36,304 nt of DNA, from positions 1 through 36,304 of the forward strand of contig ONIG01000024.1 of the NCBI GenBank assembly GCA_900317855.1, in the 5' to 3' direction. The translations under genes were made by a program, and so were the position numbers. The stretch's first letter is position 1, and each line of letters opens with the position of its first letter. Origin of the DNA: an uncultured Eubacteriales bacterium. Lineage in GTDB: Bacteria > Bacillota > Clostridia > Oscillospirales > Oscillospiraceae. The notes below the pieces were generated by a model. The model did no database searches. It worked only from the letters and a program-made list of their open reading frames with translations, and was not told the origin of the DNA. Shown in pieces: positions 13,645 through 20,444 of this stretch.

Positions 13645-14547
13645 ATGAAAACCACAACTACCCCTTCCGGCACCGGCCGCGCGCGGCTGGGCCTGATCGT
13701 GTCCATGACGGTGTTCGGCACGATCGGCCTGTTCGTGCGCCGGATCGAGATCACCTCGGCCGAGCTCGCGCTCTGCCGCGCGGGGCTCGCGGCCGCGTTT
13801 CTGCTGCTGTCTTTTCTCGTCACGCGCAGGCGGCTGCGCCTGAGCGAAATCAAAAAGTCGCTCTGGCTGCTGCTGGCCTCGGGCGCGGCCATGGGCATCA
13901 ACTGGATGCTGCTGTTCGAGGCGTATAAGTACACGACCATTTCCCTCGCCACGCTCAGTTACTATCTCGCGCCCGTGCTCGTCACGGCGCTGTGCCCGCT
14001 GCTGTTTCATGAGCGGATGACGCGCACGCAGCTTATCTGCTTTCTCATGTCCACGCTCGGCGTCGCGCTCATCATCGGCTCCGGCGGCGTGCAGGGCGGC
14101 AGGTCGGATGTGCGCGGCATTCTCTTTGGCGTGAGCGCCGCGGTGTTTTATGCCACCGTCATCCTGCTCAACAAATACATCACCGGCGTTCCGGCGCTCG
14201 AGCGCACGTTCGTGCAGTTTCTCGCGGCGATTCTGGTGCTCACGCCGTATGTCGCGCTCACGTCGGGCTTTCACCCGGGTGTGATGTCCACGACCGGGTG
14301 GGTGAATCTGCTCATCGTCGGCCTCGTGCACACGGGTCTGACGTACTGCATGTATTTCTCCGCCATCCGGGCGCTGCCGGGGCAGGAGTCGTCGCTGCTG
14401 AGCTATCTCGACCCCATCGTGTCCGTGCTCGTGTCGGTGCTGCTGCTCGGCGAGCCGCTCGCCCCGGTGCAGATCGTGGGCGTCGTGCTGTTCCTCGGCT
14501 TCGCCATCGCAAACGAGCTCACGCACAAAAACGCCGAGACCACATGA
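13645..14547 (+). CDS. DMT-superfamily transporter, two EamA domains
   Basis: A 300-aa protein with ten membrane segments in two EamA halves, each about 140 aa. The first half opens GLIVSMTVFGTIGLFVRRI and ends LAPVLVTALCPLLFHERMTR; the second opens RGILFGVSAAVFYATVILLN and ends LDPIVSVLVSVLLLGEPLAP. The E-R and G-E-P loops after helices 4 and 9 are typical of EamA (RhaT/YdcZ-like) exporters of metabolites or amino acids. It is followed by a strong bidirectional terminator shared with the convergent small EamA gene. Substrate unknown. Confidence 0.92.
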   Translation: MKTTTTPSGTGRARLGLIVSMTVFGTIGLFVRRIEITSAELALCRAGLAAAFLLLSFLVTRRRLRLSEIKKSLWLLLASGAAMGINWMLLFEAYKYTTISLATLSYYLAPVLVTALCPLLFHERMTRTQLICFLMSTLGVALIIGSGGVQGGRSDVRGILFGVSAAVFYATVILLNKYITGVPALERTFVQFLAAILVLTPYVALTSGFHPGVMSTTGWVNLLIVGLVHTGLTYCMYFSAIRALPGQESSLLSYLDPIVSVLVSVLLLGEPLAPVQIVGVVLFLGFAIANELTHKNAETT

Positions 14548-14565
14548 GCGCCAAAAACAGAAAAA

Positions 14566-14606
14566 CGCCGGCCTGCGGAGCATTCCGCGGGCCGGCGGCC
14601 GTTTTT
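14566..14606. terminator. Bidirectional terminator between two EamA genes
   Basis: A 14-bp stem with one G-T pair (14566-14579 with 14584-14597). On the plus strand GCCGTTTTT follows; on the minus strand CGTTTTTCTGTTTTT follows. It ends both convergent genes. Confidence 0.92.
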
Positions 14607-14614
14607 ATCCGATA

Positions 14615-15028
14615 TCACAAAACCATCAGCAGTGTCCCCGCGCCGATGAGCAGACAGCCGATCAGGGACTTGGGCGTGAAGCGCTCGTGCAGGAACACGA
14701 ACGCCAGCACGAGCGTGATGACCACGCTGAGCTTATCGATCGGCACGACCTTCGACGCCTCCCCAATCTGCAGCGCGCGGTAGTAGCACAACCACGATGC
14801 GCCTGTCGCCAGACCCGAGAGGATCAGAAACAGCCAGCTCTTCCTGCTGATGTCCGTGAGTCCGCCCTGCGTGTTGGTCACGAACACCATGCCCCACGCC
14901 ATCACCAGCACGACCACCGTGCGGATGGCGGTCGCAAGGTTGGAGTTCACGCCCTCGATGCCCACCTTAGCGAGAATGGACGTCAGCGCCGCAAACACGG
15001 CCGAGAGCAGGGCAAATACGAACCACAT
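14615..15028 (-). CDS. Single-domain EamA transporter (137 aa)
   Basis: A half-size DMT protein with four to five membrane helices: MWFVFALLSAVFAALTSILA, then AIRTVVVLVMAWGMVFV, then FLILSGLATGASWLCYYRAL, and a C-terminal PIDKLSVVITLVLAFVFLHE. Members of this short EamA group probably work as dimers, as SMR-type proteins do. ATG 15028 has GGAGGG; a longer GTG start at 15058 would overlap the flavodoxin stop and adds only SRAGNGGNG, so it is rejected. It is the second gene of an operon with the flavodoxin-like gene 26 bases upstream. Confidence 0.9.
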   Translation of the reverse strand: MWFVFALLSAVFAALTSILAKVGIEGVNSNLATAIRTVVVLVMAWGMVFVTNTQGGLTDISRKSWLFLILSGLATGASWLCYYRALQIGEASKVVPIDKLSVVITLVLAFVFLHERFTPKSLIGCLLIGAGTLLMVL

Positions 15029-15054
15029 ACCGTTCCCTCCGTTTCCCGCGCGGC

Positions 15055-15561
15055 TCACGCGTGCAACACCGCCGCCCGCAGGCGGTCGCGATCGTCCGCA
15101 TCGGGGTGCGTGCGCGCACGGTCGAAGTTTTCGATCAGCGCGTCCAGATTCTCCGGCGGCGCCGGCAGGGCGCGCATCGCCTCATAGCGCGCACGCACCG
15201 ACGGCGGCATCTTGCCCTGACACATATACGTGCCGATGACGGTGTTGCTGCCGTCCGGCACCGCCTGAACACGCGCGAGGATCGCGTCAAAGTACGCGGT
15301 GTCGACACCGAACCCCGCCGTCCCGAAGAGGAAAAGCCGCTTATTTTTCAGTGTCCGCAGCAGCGCCAGCGTGTCCGCGTCCGCGTTGCCCTTGTCCGTC
15401 CAGAAGCCGACGTAGAGCAGCTCCGACTCCGCAGCCGTCTCCCCCACCACGCCGAATGCGTCGCACAGCTCCGGCGGGAGCGCCGCGCGGATCGTGTCCG
15501 CAAGCAGGCGGGTGTTGCCGGTGGCGCTGCTGTAGAGGATGGAGTAACGTTCGTTATGCAT
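15055..15561 (-). CDS. Flavodoxin-like protein, BilS-like
   Basis: A 168-aa flavodoxin-fold protein. The FMN phosphate loop is YSSATGNTRLLADTI. It then has LLYVGFWTDKGNADADTLALL, RLFLFGTAGFG, GTYMCQGKMPPSVRARYE, and ENFDRARTHPDADD. The VGFWTDKG and CQGKMP blocks match, as I remember them, flavodoxins of the BilS type linked to gut bilirubin reductase BilR. No BilR-like flavin/Fe-S reductase is in this window, so a bilirubin role is not supported by context. AAGGAGG precedes ATG 15561. It likely carries electrons for a reductase encoded elsewhere. Confidence 0.82.
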   Translation of the reverse strand: MHNERYSILYSSATGNTRLLADTIRAALPPELCDAFGVVGETAAESELLYVGFWTDKGNADADTLALLRTLKNKRLFLFGTAGFGVDTAYFDAILARVQAVPDGSNTVIGTYMCQGKMPPSVRARYEAMRALPAPPENLDALIENFDRARTHPDADDRDRLRAAVLHA

Positions 15562-15748
15562 GGGAAAACCTCCTTTGCGCCGCGCCCCGGCCGATGCCCG
15601 GCATCGGGCTGCGCGGCTCAGCAACAGGATACGCCATTTGCCGCCGCTTGTAAACCCCGCCGCCCTGCACAGATCGACCGCAGTGTGCGTATGGTCAGGA
15701 CCTATTCTCCAGAATTCCCCGTCATTCTTAATATCCGGAAATTCGTGC

Positions 15749-15777
15749 TGGAAATTTTGCCACTGCAATGGTATACT
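15749..15777 (+). promoter_or_regulatory. Candidate promoter of the TnpB/Cas12-like gene, in a 291-bp gene-free region
   Basis: Between 15562 and 15852 no gene is seen and composition drops from GC-rich to AT-rich near 15700, likely the left edge of the inserted segment. A -10 TATACT (15772-15777) has TGGAAA (15749-15754) 17 bp upstream as a weak -35. The ATG at 15853 lies about 75 bases on, preceded by GAGGAGGGG. Confidence 0.45.
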
Positions 15778-15852
15778 GTTATTAGCGCCGATGAGTTGCA
15801 GCGCGCATTGCATAGGCTGACTTAATATACCGTCTTAGAGGAGGGGAGTTTC

Positions 15853-17388
15853 ATGGCAAAATGCAGCACAGACACATGTTGCCTGACACTGCCTTTAAGA
15901 CTGGAAAAATGGCAGGAAGACCGCCTCGCGAAACGGTTTGAGATTGCCCGGCAGATTTATAACACCATGGTTCGCGCCGAACTCAAAAAACTGCGAGCAA
16001 TGGAACAGTCCGAACCATATAAAGCAAATCAGGAAAAGATCCAAGCACTTGACTGGAAAACACAAGCAGACAAGCAAGCGCTGAAAGCACTCTACAAAGA
16101 ACGAGATAAGCTCTTACGAGACGGCGGATTTTCGGAATATGGCTTCAAGTCTGATATCAAGAATTATTACAAGCACTTTAACAACAACATTGGTTCCAGC
16201 GTCGCCGTCCACGGGATCGCACCTCAAGTTTGGGCTGCATTTGAAAAAATGCTTTTCAAAAAAGAAGGGAAAAAAGTCCACTTCAAGAAAAAAGGGGACA
16301 TACATTCCCTGCGCGGATATTCTGTAACCGGAAAAAGCGGCGGCGTTGAGATTATTTTCCGAGAAACATATATTGAATGGAAAGGGCTCAAATTGCCGCT
16401 AAAGCTTTCACCGGACAATATCTACGAAACGCAGATGCTGAGTTATCGGGTCAAATATGTTCGTTTACTCAGAAAACCCGGAAAACGCAAAGACCGCTGG
16501 TACGCACAGCTCTCGCTTGAAGGAAAGCCGGTGATCAAATATAACCCCAAAACCGGAGAAGTACGGCATCCCATTGGAAAGGGCGCTGTTGGTCTGGACA
16601 TCGGTCCACAAACGCTTGCTTATTCTGCAGCCACCGGGGCGGACTTGGTGGAACTTGCCAATCAGGTGCAGAATGTTGAGCAGGAAAAGCGCCGCCTACA
16701 GCGAAAATTAGATCGCAGTAGACGAGCTACCAACCCAGGTAATTACGCGGATGATGGAACAATTCGACGCGGAATAGCATTGACACACAATAAATCGAAG
16801 CGCTATCTAAGAACACAGCAGGAATTAAAATATCTCCAGCATCAGCAAGCTGAAATTCGAAAGCGGCAGCACACGGAACTGGCTAATCACCTACTCTCAT
16901 TGGGCGACTGCTTCTATGTGGAAAAAATGGTGTGGACTTCTCTCACGCATCGTGCGAAAGAAACCGAAATATCCGAAAAAACCGGAAAAATCAAAAGGAA
17001 AAAGAGGTTCGGGAAATCCGTCGCTAACAAAGCTCCAGCCACGCTAATCGGAATACTGCAGCGAAAAAGCGCAGCCCTCGGCATTCCCGGTGTAATTGAA
17101 GTTCCTACCTCCGTCAAGGCAAGCCAATACAATCATCAATCCGGCACATATACACCCAAGCCACTGTCACAGCGCTGGAACAACATGCCTGATGGGGAAC
17201 GCATCCAGCGAGATCTCTACTCCGCATTTTTATTACAGCATTACGACCCGCAAACAAACACTTTTGACGCCAATTCCCTTCATCAAGACTACCCTCAGTT
17301 TGTCCAATACCATCACGATGCGGTGTTGCGGCTGTACGCAATGCCAAAGACCCCCTCCAGTATGGGAATTAAAAGAAGCCTTCGTTAG
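15853..17388 (+). CDS. Compact TnpB/Cas12-like RNA-guided nuclease (candidate type V effector)
   Basis: A 511-aa protein next to a CRISPR array. The C-terminal half is a split RuvC domain: GAVGLDIGPQTLAYS (RuvC-I, D249), CFYVEKMVWTSL (RuvC-II, E357) and GERIQRDLYSAFLLQ (RuvC-III, D454), so the D-E-D triad is complete. A Lys/Arg-rich bridge-like helix (QEKRRLQRKLDRSRRATNPG, about 277-296) follows RuvC-I. The N-terminal 240 residues, with coiled helices at 20-90 and a basic stretch (FKKEGKKVHFKKKG), would be the recognition and wedge part. TnpB proteins have CxxC...CxxCG before RuvC-III; here that stretch (ASQYNHQSGTYTPKPLSQRW) has no cysteine, so the zinc ribbon is lost. It is longer than a usual TnpB (about 400 aa) and shorter than most Cas12. 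No tnpA, cas1 or cas2 is near. GC is far below the flanks. GAGGAGGGG precedes the ATG. Confidence 0.85.
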   Translation: MAKCSTDTCCLTLPLRLEKWQEDRLAKRFEIARQIYNTMVRAELKKLRAMEQSEPYKANQEKIQALDWKTQADKQALKALYKERDKLLRDGGFSEYGFKSDIKNYYKHFNNNIGSSVAVHGIAPQVWAAFEKMLFKKEGKKVHFKKKGDIHSLRGYSVTGKSGGVEIIFRETYIEWKGLKLPLKLSPDNIYETQMLSYRVKYVRLLRKPGKRKDRWYAQLSLEGKPVIKYNPKTGEVRHPIGKGAVGLDIGPQTLAYSAATGADLVELANQVQNVEQEKRRLQRKLDRSRRATNPGNYADDGTIRRGIALTHNKSKRYLRTQQELKYLQHQQAEIRKRQHTELANHLLSLGDCFYVEKMVWTSLTHRAKETEISEKTGKIKRKKRFGKSVANKAPATLIGILQRKSAALGIPGVIEVPTSVKASQYNHQSGTYTPKPLSQRWNNMPDGERIQRDLYSAFLLQHYDPQTNTFDANSLHQDYPQFVQYHHDAVLRLYAMPKTPSSMGIKRSLR

Positions 17389-17610
17389 TGCGAAGGTGTT
17401 TTGATCAGAAAAAACGGTGCAGTTCGCACCACAAAACCGGTCGATTGTCCGTCCGGGGCTGCCGATAATGGCGATATGGATCGCTTTGGCAGCAGAAGAG
17501 TTTGGGAAAATAGTCAGCGCGGGTGTCTTATTCTCCGACACCCGAAAAGCTATCTACCAACTCACAGCGTAATCCACAAAAGTGCGATCCGCGTTTTGGC
17601 TATATTTGCC
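17379..17610 (+). ncRNA. Candidate tracrRNA / omega-RNA-derived RNA and CRISPR leader
   Basis: The non-coding gap between the nuclease gene and the first repeat holds four ordered hairpins on the plus strand: CCTTCG/CGAAGG over the stop codon (17379-17396), GGTGC/GCACC (17416-17430), a bulged two-part stem GCTGCC...GCGAT-ATGG-ATCGC...GGCAGC (17458-17493), and CGGGTGTC/GACACCCG (17520-17544). After them, CTC-AC-AGCGTA (17561-17571) and GTGCG (17582-17586) are complementary, in the right antiparallel order, to GAG, TACGCT and CGCAC of the repeat: a possible short anti-repeat. TTTGCC (17605-17610) directly before repeat 1 can pair with GGCAAA at the repeat end. An RNA starting at the 3' end of the nuclease gene is how TnpB omega-RNAs are placed. 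Transcription is inferred, not shown. Confidence 0.55.
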
Positions 17611-17913
17611 GATGCAAGCCGCACAGGCTACGCTGAGGCAAAGAATAAATTTCAACGGACACATATATCCGATGGTTCGATGCAAGCCGCACAGGCTACG
17701 CTGAGGCAAAGGATGTCTTTCAAAAACGTTTCTCGCTTGATGTAGATGCAAGCCGCACAGGCTACGCTGAGGCAAAGTCCCACGCCACGACGGAGCTGTT
17801 CCCACGCGCAGATGCAAGCCGCACAGGCTACGCTGAGGCAAAGCATCAGCTCCTCGTCCGTGCAGTCCAGCACTTTGGATGCAAGCCGCACAGGCTACTG
17901 TGCAAGGCAAAAG
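17611..17913 (+). CRISPR. Small CRISPR array: five repeats, four spacers
   Basis: The 33-bp repeat starts GATGCAAGCCGCAC and ends GCTGAGGCAAAG. Copies at 17611-17643, 17679-17711, 17745-17777 and 17811-17843 are identical. The fifth (17878-17913) keeps the first 21 bases and then differs, ending AAGGCAAAAG. Spacers are 17644-17678 (35), 17712-17744 (33), 17778-17810 (33) and 17844-17877 (34); all differ from each other. The repeat can form a small AGCC/GGCT hairpin. The degenerate last copy suggests the leader is on the left and transcription runs rightward, so repeat precedes spacer in the crRNA, as in type V. The array lies 222 bp behind the Cas12/TnpB-like gene with no adaptation genes. 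Confidence 0.93.
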
Positions 17914-17989
17914 CAAACGTCTGCCGCAAGGCAGGAAATATTTGAATGCGTTGAAAAACAGAACCAATGGCACTAACTATGAAAACACA

Positions 17990-18017
17990 AAAACACCCCG
18001 CCGCGGCGGGGTGTTTT
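17990..18017. terminator. Bidirectional terminator between CRISPR array and rplA
   Basis: A perfect 28-base palindrome centred at 18003/18004 (core ACACCCCGC/GCGGGGTGT). The minus strand continues TGTTTTTGTGTTTT, so it ends the rplA transcript; the plus strand has GTGTTTTGC, so it may also stop array transcription. Confidence 0.9.
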
Positions 18018-18029
18018 GCTGTCAGGCGA

Positions 18030-18716
18030 TCAGATCTTCGTGACGATCTTGATGCCGGGGCCCATGGTGGTCGCCGTGACGCAGGACTTGATGTACTGGC
18101 CCTTCGCGGCGGCCGGCTTGGCCTTGATGATCGCGCCGATGAGCGCGTTGTAGTTCTCGGTGAGCTTCTCAGCGCCAAAGCTGACCTTGCCGATCGGGCA
18201 GTGGATGATGTTGGTCTTGTCGAGACGGTACTCGATCTTACCGGCTTTGGCTTCCTTGATGGCGTTGGCAATGTTCGGCGTGACGGTGCCGGCCTTCGGG
18301 GACGGCATCAGGCCCTTGGGGCCGAGCACTTTGCCGAGACGGCCGACGACGCCCATCATGTTGGGAGAGGCGATGACGGTGTCGAACTCGAACCAGTTCT
18401 CACCCTGGATCTTCGCAACGAGATCCTGGCCGCCGGCGTAATCAGCGCCGGCATCGAGCGCTTCCTGGACCTGCTCTTCCTTGCAGAAGACGAGCACGCG
18501 GGTGACCTTGCCGGTGCCGTGGGGCAGGACGATGGCGCCGCGGACCTGCTGGTCGGCGTGACGGGAGTCAACGCCCAGCTTCACGTGCAGCTCGACGGTC
18601 TCGTCGAACTTGGCCTTGGCGGTCTTGGTGATGAGCTCGAAGGCTTCCTGCGGCTCGTACTGAGCCTGCTTATCAATGAGCTTAGCGCTCTCTTTATAAT
18701 TTTTACCTCTGAACAA
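18030..18716 (-). CDS. rplA: 50S ribosomal protein L1
   Basis: A 228-aa L1. Clear motifs are [29 protein letters not shown], and the signature [20 protein letters not shown] followed by [13 protein letters not shown]1 binds 23S rRNA at the mobile stalk by the E site and in many bacteria represses its own operon. Last gene of the rpmG-secE-nusG-rplK-rplA set. A terminator follows directly, so rplJ-rplL are not joined here, unlike many bacteria where they come next. The inserted CRISPR locus lies immediately beyond this terminator. Confidence 0.98.
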   Translation of the reverse strand: MFRGKNYKESAKLIDKQAQYEPQEAFELITKTAKAKFDETVELHVKLGVDSRHADQQVRGAIVLPHGTGKVTRVLVFCKEEQVQEALDAGADYAGGQDLVAKIQGENWFEFDTVIASPNMMGVVGRLGKVLGPKGLMPSPKAGTVTPNIANAIKEAKAGKIEYRLDKTNIIHCPIGKVSFGAEKLTENYNALIGAIIKAKPAAAKGQYIKSCVTATTMGPGIKIVTKI

Positions 18717-18789
18717 TTCAGTTTCCTCCTAATAAAGTGGTTCGTCGGATGGATGATCCTCCCACGATCAGGGAGCGGAATCTGACGGC

Positions 18790-19215
18790 TTATTCGCCGA
18801 CCAGAACGCCCATGCTGCGGCAGGTGCCTGCGATCATGCTCATAGCAGACTCGATGCTCGAGCAGTTGAGATCGGGCATCTTCTGCTCTGCGATCTTGCG
18901 CAGGTCTTCCTTGCTGATGGTCGCGACCTTATCTCTCTGGGGCACGCCGGAAGCATGCTCGATGCCGCAGGCCTTCTTGATGAGCAGGGCTGCCGGGGGC
19001 GTCTTGGTAATGAACGAGAAGCTGCGGTCGGCGTACACGGTGATGACGACCGGGATCATCATGCCCATGTCGCCCTTGGTGCGCTCGTTGAAGTCCTTGG
19101 TGAACTGGCCGATGTTGATGCCATACTGGCCGAGCGCGGGGCCGACCGGGGGAGCCGGCGTTGCCTTGCCGGCGGGAACCTGGAATCTGACGTATCCAAC
19201 TATTTTCTGTGCCAC
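18790..19215 (-). CDS. rplK: 50S ribosomal protein L11
   Basis: A 141-aa L11 of standard length: [60 protein letters not shown], then AGTCRSMGV at the C-terminus. It forms the base of the GTPase-associated stalk on 23S rRNA. AGAGGTG is the ribosome site. It sits 73 bases before rplA and 27 bases after nusG in one operon. Confidence 0.98.
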   Translation of the reverse strand: MAQKIVGYVRFQVPAGKATPAPPVGPALGQYGINIGQFTKDFNERTKGDMGMMIPVVITVYADRSFSFITKTPPAALLIKKACGIEHASGVPQRDKVATISKEDLRKIAEQKMPDLNCSSIESAMSMIAGTCRSMGVLVGE

Positions 19216-19242
19216 TTGAAAGCACCTCTTTCTTGTAAGATT

Positions 19243-19767
19243 TTAATCCTTGATCGCTTCGACCTGATCGAGCTCGAGGTCTATGGGCGTCTCTCTGCCG
19301 AACATGGAAACGACGACGCGGACGCGGTCCTTGTCGGGCTCAAGCTCGTCCACCGTGCCGATGAAGCCCTCGAGCGGGCCGTCGGTGATCTTGACGGAGT
19401 CGCCGAGCTCATAGCCGACCACCACTTCATGGTGCTCGACGCCGAGGTCGTAGATTTCCTGTTCTGTCAGGGGGATCGCCTTCCCGTCGGAGCCGACGAA
19501 GCCCGCGGCGCCGCGCACGTTGTGCACGAGATGCCAGCTCTCATCGGTCAGCACCATCTTCACGAGCACGTAGCCCGGAAAGACCTTGCGCTCGACGGTC
19601 TTTTCACCGGAATCGGTGATCTCCTTGACCGTCTCCATCGGGATGTTGACTTCCTGGATCAGATCCTGCATTTTGCGGTTTTCCGCCGCCTTGAGGATAT
19701 TCGCGGCCACGCTGTTTTCGTAGCCGGAGTAGGTATGGACAACATACCATTTTGCAAGTTCAGACAT
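19243..19767 (-). CDS. nusG: Transcription termination/antitermination factor NusG
   Basis: A 174-aa NusG. The NGN domain reads KWYVVHTYSGYENSVAANIL, ERKVFPGYVLVKMVLTDESW, VRGAAGFVGSDGKAIPLTEQE, and the KOW domain GDSVKITDGPLEGFIGTVDE. NusG links RNA polymerase to Rho or the ribosome. I chose ATG 19767, one base after the secE stop, with GGTGGA as ribosome site; an in-frame GTG three codons earlier is part of that site. Co-transcribed with secE and rplK. Confidence 0.97.
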   Translation of the reverse strand: MSELAKWYVVHTYSGYENSVAANILKAAENRKMQDLIQEVNIPMETVKEITDSGEKTVERKVFPGYVLVKMVLTDESWHLVHNVRGAAGFVGSDGKAIPLTEQEIYDLGVEHHEVVVGYELGDSVKITDGPLEGFIGTVDELEPDKDRVRVVVSMFGRETPIDLELDQVEAIKD

Positions 19768-19768
19768 G

Positions 19769-20035
19769 TTATCCACCCAGCTTCAGCAGAAGCTGCACAC
19801 CCTGATCGGCCAGCGAGTCGAAGCCCCACAGAACCAGTGCGGAGACGACCATGACCACCAGGCAGACCGCGGTGTTGTTTGCCGTCTGCTTCGGCGTCGG
19901 CCACACAACTTTTTTGAGCTCGCTCTTCATGTCGCGGAACCATTTGCCGATGCGTTTGAAAAACGGGAGTTTTTTATCGACTTTCTTGACGGCTTCGGTG
20001 GAAGTTTCTTTCTTTTCCGGTTTCTTATCAGCCAT
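19769..20035 (-). CDS. secE: Preprotein translocase subunit SecE
   Basis: An 88-aa SecE with a Lys/Glu-rich N-terminal tail, the amphipathic FFKRIGKWFRDMKSELKKVV helix, the invariant WPTPKQT, and one membrane helix AVCLVVMVVSALVLWGF. It clamps SecY in the Sec channel. The short one-helix form is typical of Gram-positive bacteria. It lies between rpmG and nusG. Confidence 0.97.
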   Translation of the reverse strand: MADKKPEKKETSTEAVKKVDKKLPFFKRIGKWFRDMKSELKKVVWPTPKQTANNTAVCLVVMVVSALVLWGFDSLADQGVQLLLKLGG

Positions 20036-20060
20036 GAATCATTCCGTCCTTTCGAAAGTC

Positions 20061-20225
20061 TTATTTGGTTTCAACGTGCTTGGTGTGCTTGCGGCAGAAG
20101 GGGCAATACTTACTCAGTTCCAGCTTTTCGGTAGTGTTCTTCTTGTTCTTCATGGTGTTGTAGTTCCGCTGCTTGCACTCTGCGCATCTGAGCGTCACCT
20201 TGACACGGGATCCAGCTTTAGCCAT
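20061..20225 (-). CDS. rpmG: 50S ribosomal protein L33 (zinc-ribbon form)
   Basis: A 54-aa gene read by eye: ATG at 20223-20225, TAA at 20061-20063. The product has [54 protein letters not shown]. Two CxxC pairs (C14/C17 and C41/C44) make this the zinc-binding (C+) L33. A GGAGG ribosome site sits at good spacing. It is the first gene of the secE-nusG-rplK-rplA operon, the usual place in Firmicutes. The short leader holds a 6-bp hairpin (20252-20267). Confidence 0.96.
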   Translation of the reverse strand: MAKAGSRVKVTLRCAECKQRNYNTMKNKKNTTEKLELSKYCPFCRKHTKHVETK

Positions 20226-20332
20226 ATTTTTCGGCACCTCCTTATTGATTTCGTCCCTGTCGGGACGTGATTGCCTCCCTGTATGGGCCGAAAGGGCATA
20301 AAAAGGGAACCTCTCGACTGACAGGTAGATTC

Positions 20333-20361
20333 ACTATACCACACTCTCTGTCAAAGGTCAA
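20333..20361 (-). promoter_or_regulatory. Promoter of the rpmG-secE-nusG-rplK-rplA operon
   Basis: Minus strand: -35 TTGACC (20356-20361), 17-bp spacer, -10 TATAGT (20333-20338). The leader to rpmG is about 100 bases. Confidence 0.75.
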
Positions 20362-20388
20362 GCCTTTTTACGCCGTGGCAAACGGGCG

Positions 20389-20424
20389 AAAAAACGCCGC
20401 CTCCGAAGTCCGGCGGCGGCGTTT
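20389..20424 (-). terminator. Terminator of the NhaC-family gene
   Basis: A 10-bp stem (20392-20401 with 20415-20424) followed on the minus strand by TTTTTT (20389-20394), about 20 bases after the NhaC stop. Confidence 0.85.
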
Positions 20425-20444
20425 CCTATGCGGTTTTATACCCT

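Noticed and set aside
15058..15825. N-terminal extension of the flavodoxin gene up to 15813, or overlapping plus-strand frames
   Set aside because: The flavodoxin fold and an AAGGAGG site place the start at 15561; the extension crosses promoter-like AT-rich DNA.
17554..17973. Minus-strand frames with a repeated LCLSVACAACI peptide across the array
   Set aside because: The peptide repeat is simply the translation of the CRISPR repeat; no ribosome site or family match supports a gene.
15562..18029. Cas1, Cas2, Cas4, TnpA or integrase genes beside the array
   Set aside because: All frames on both strands were read; none shows such a protein.
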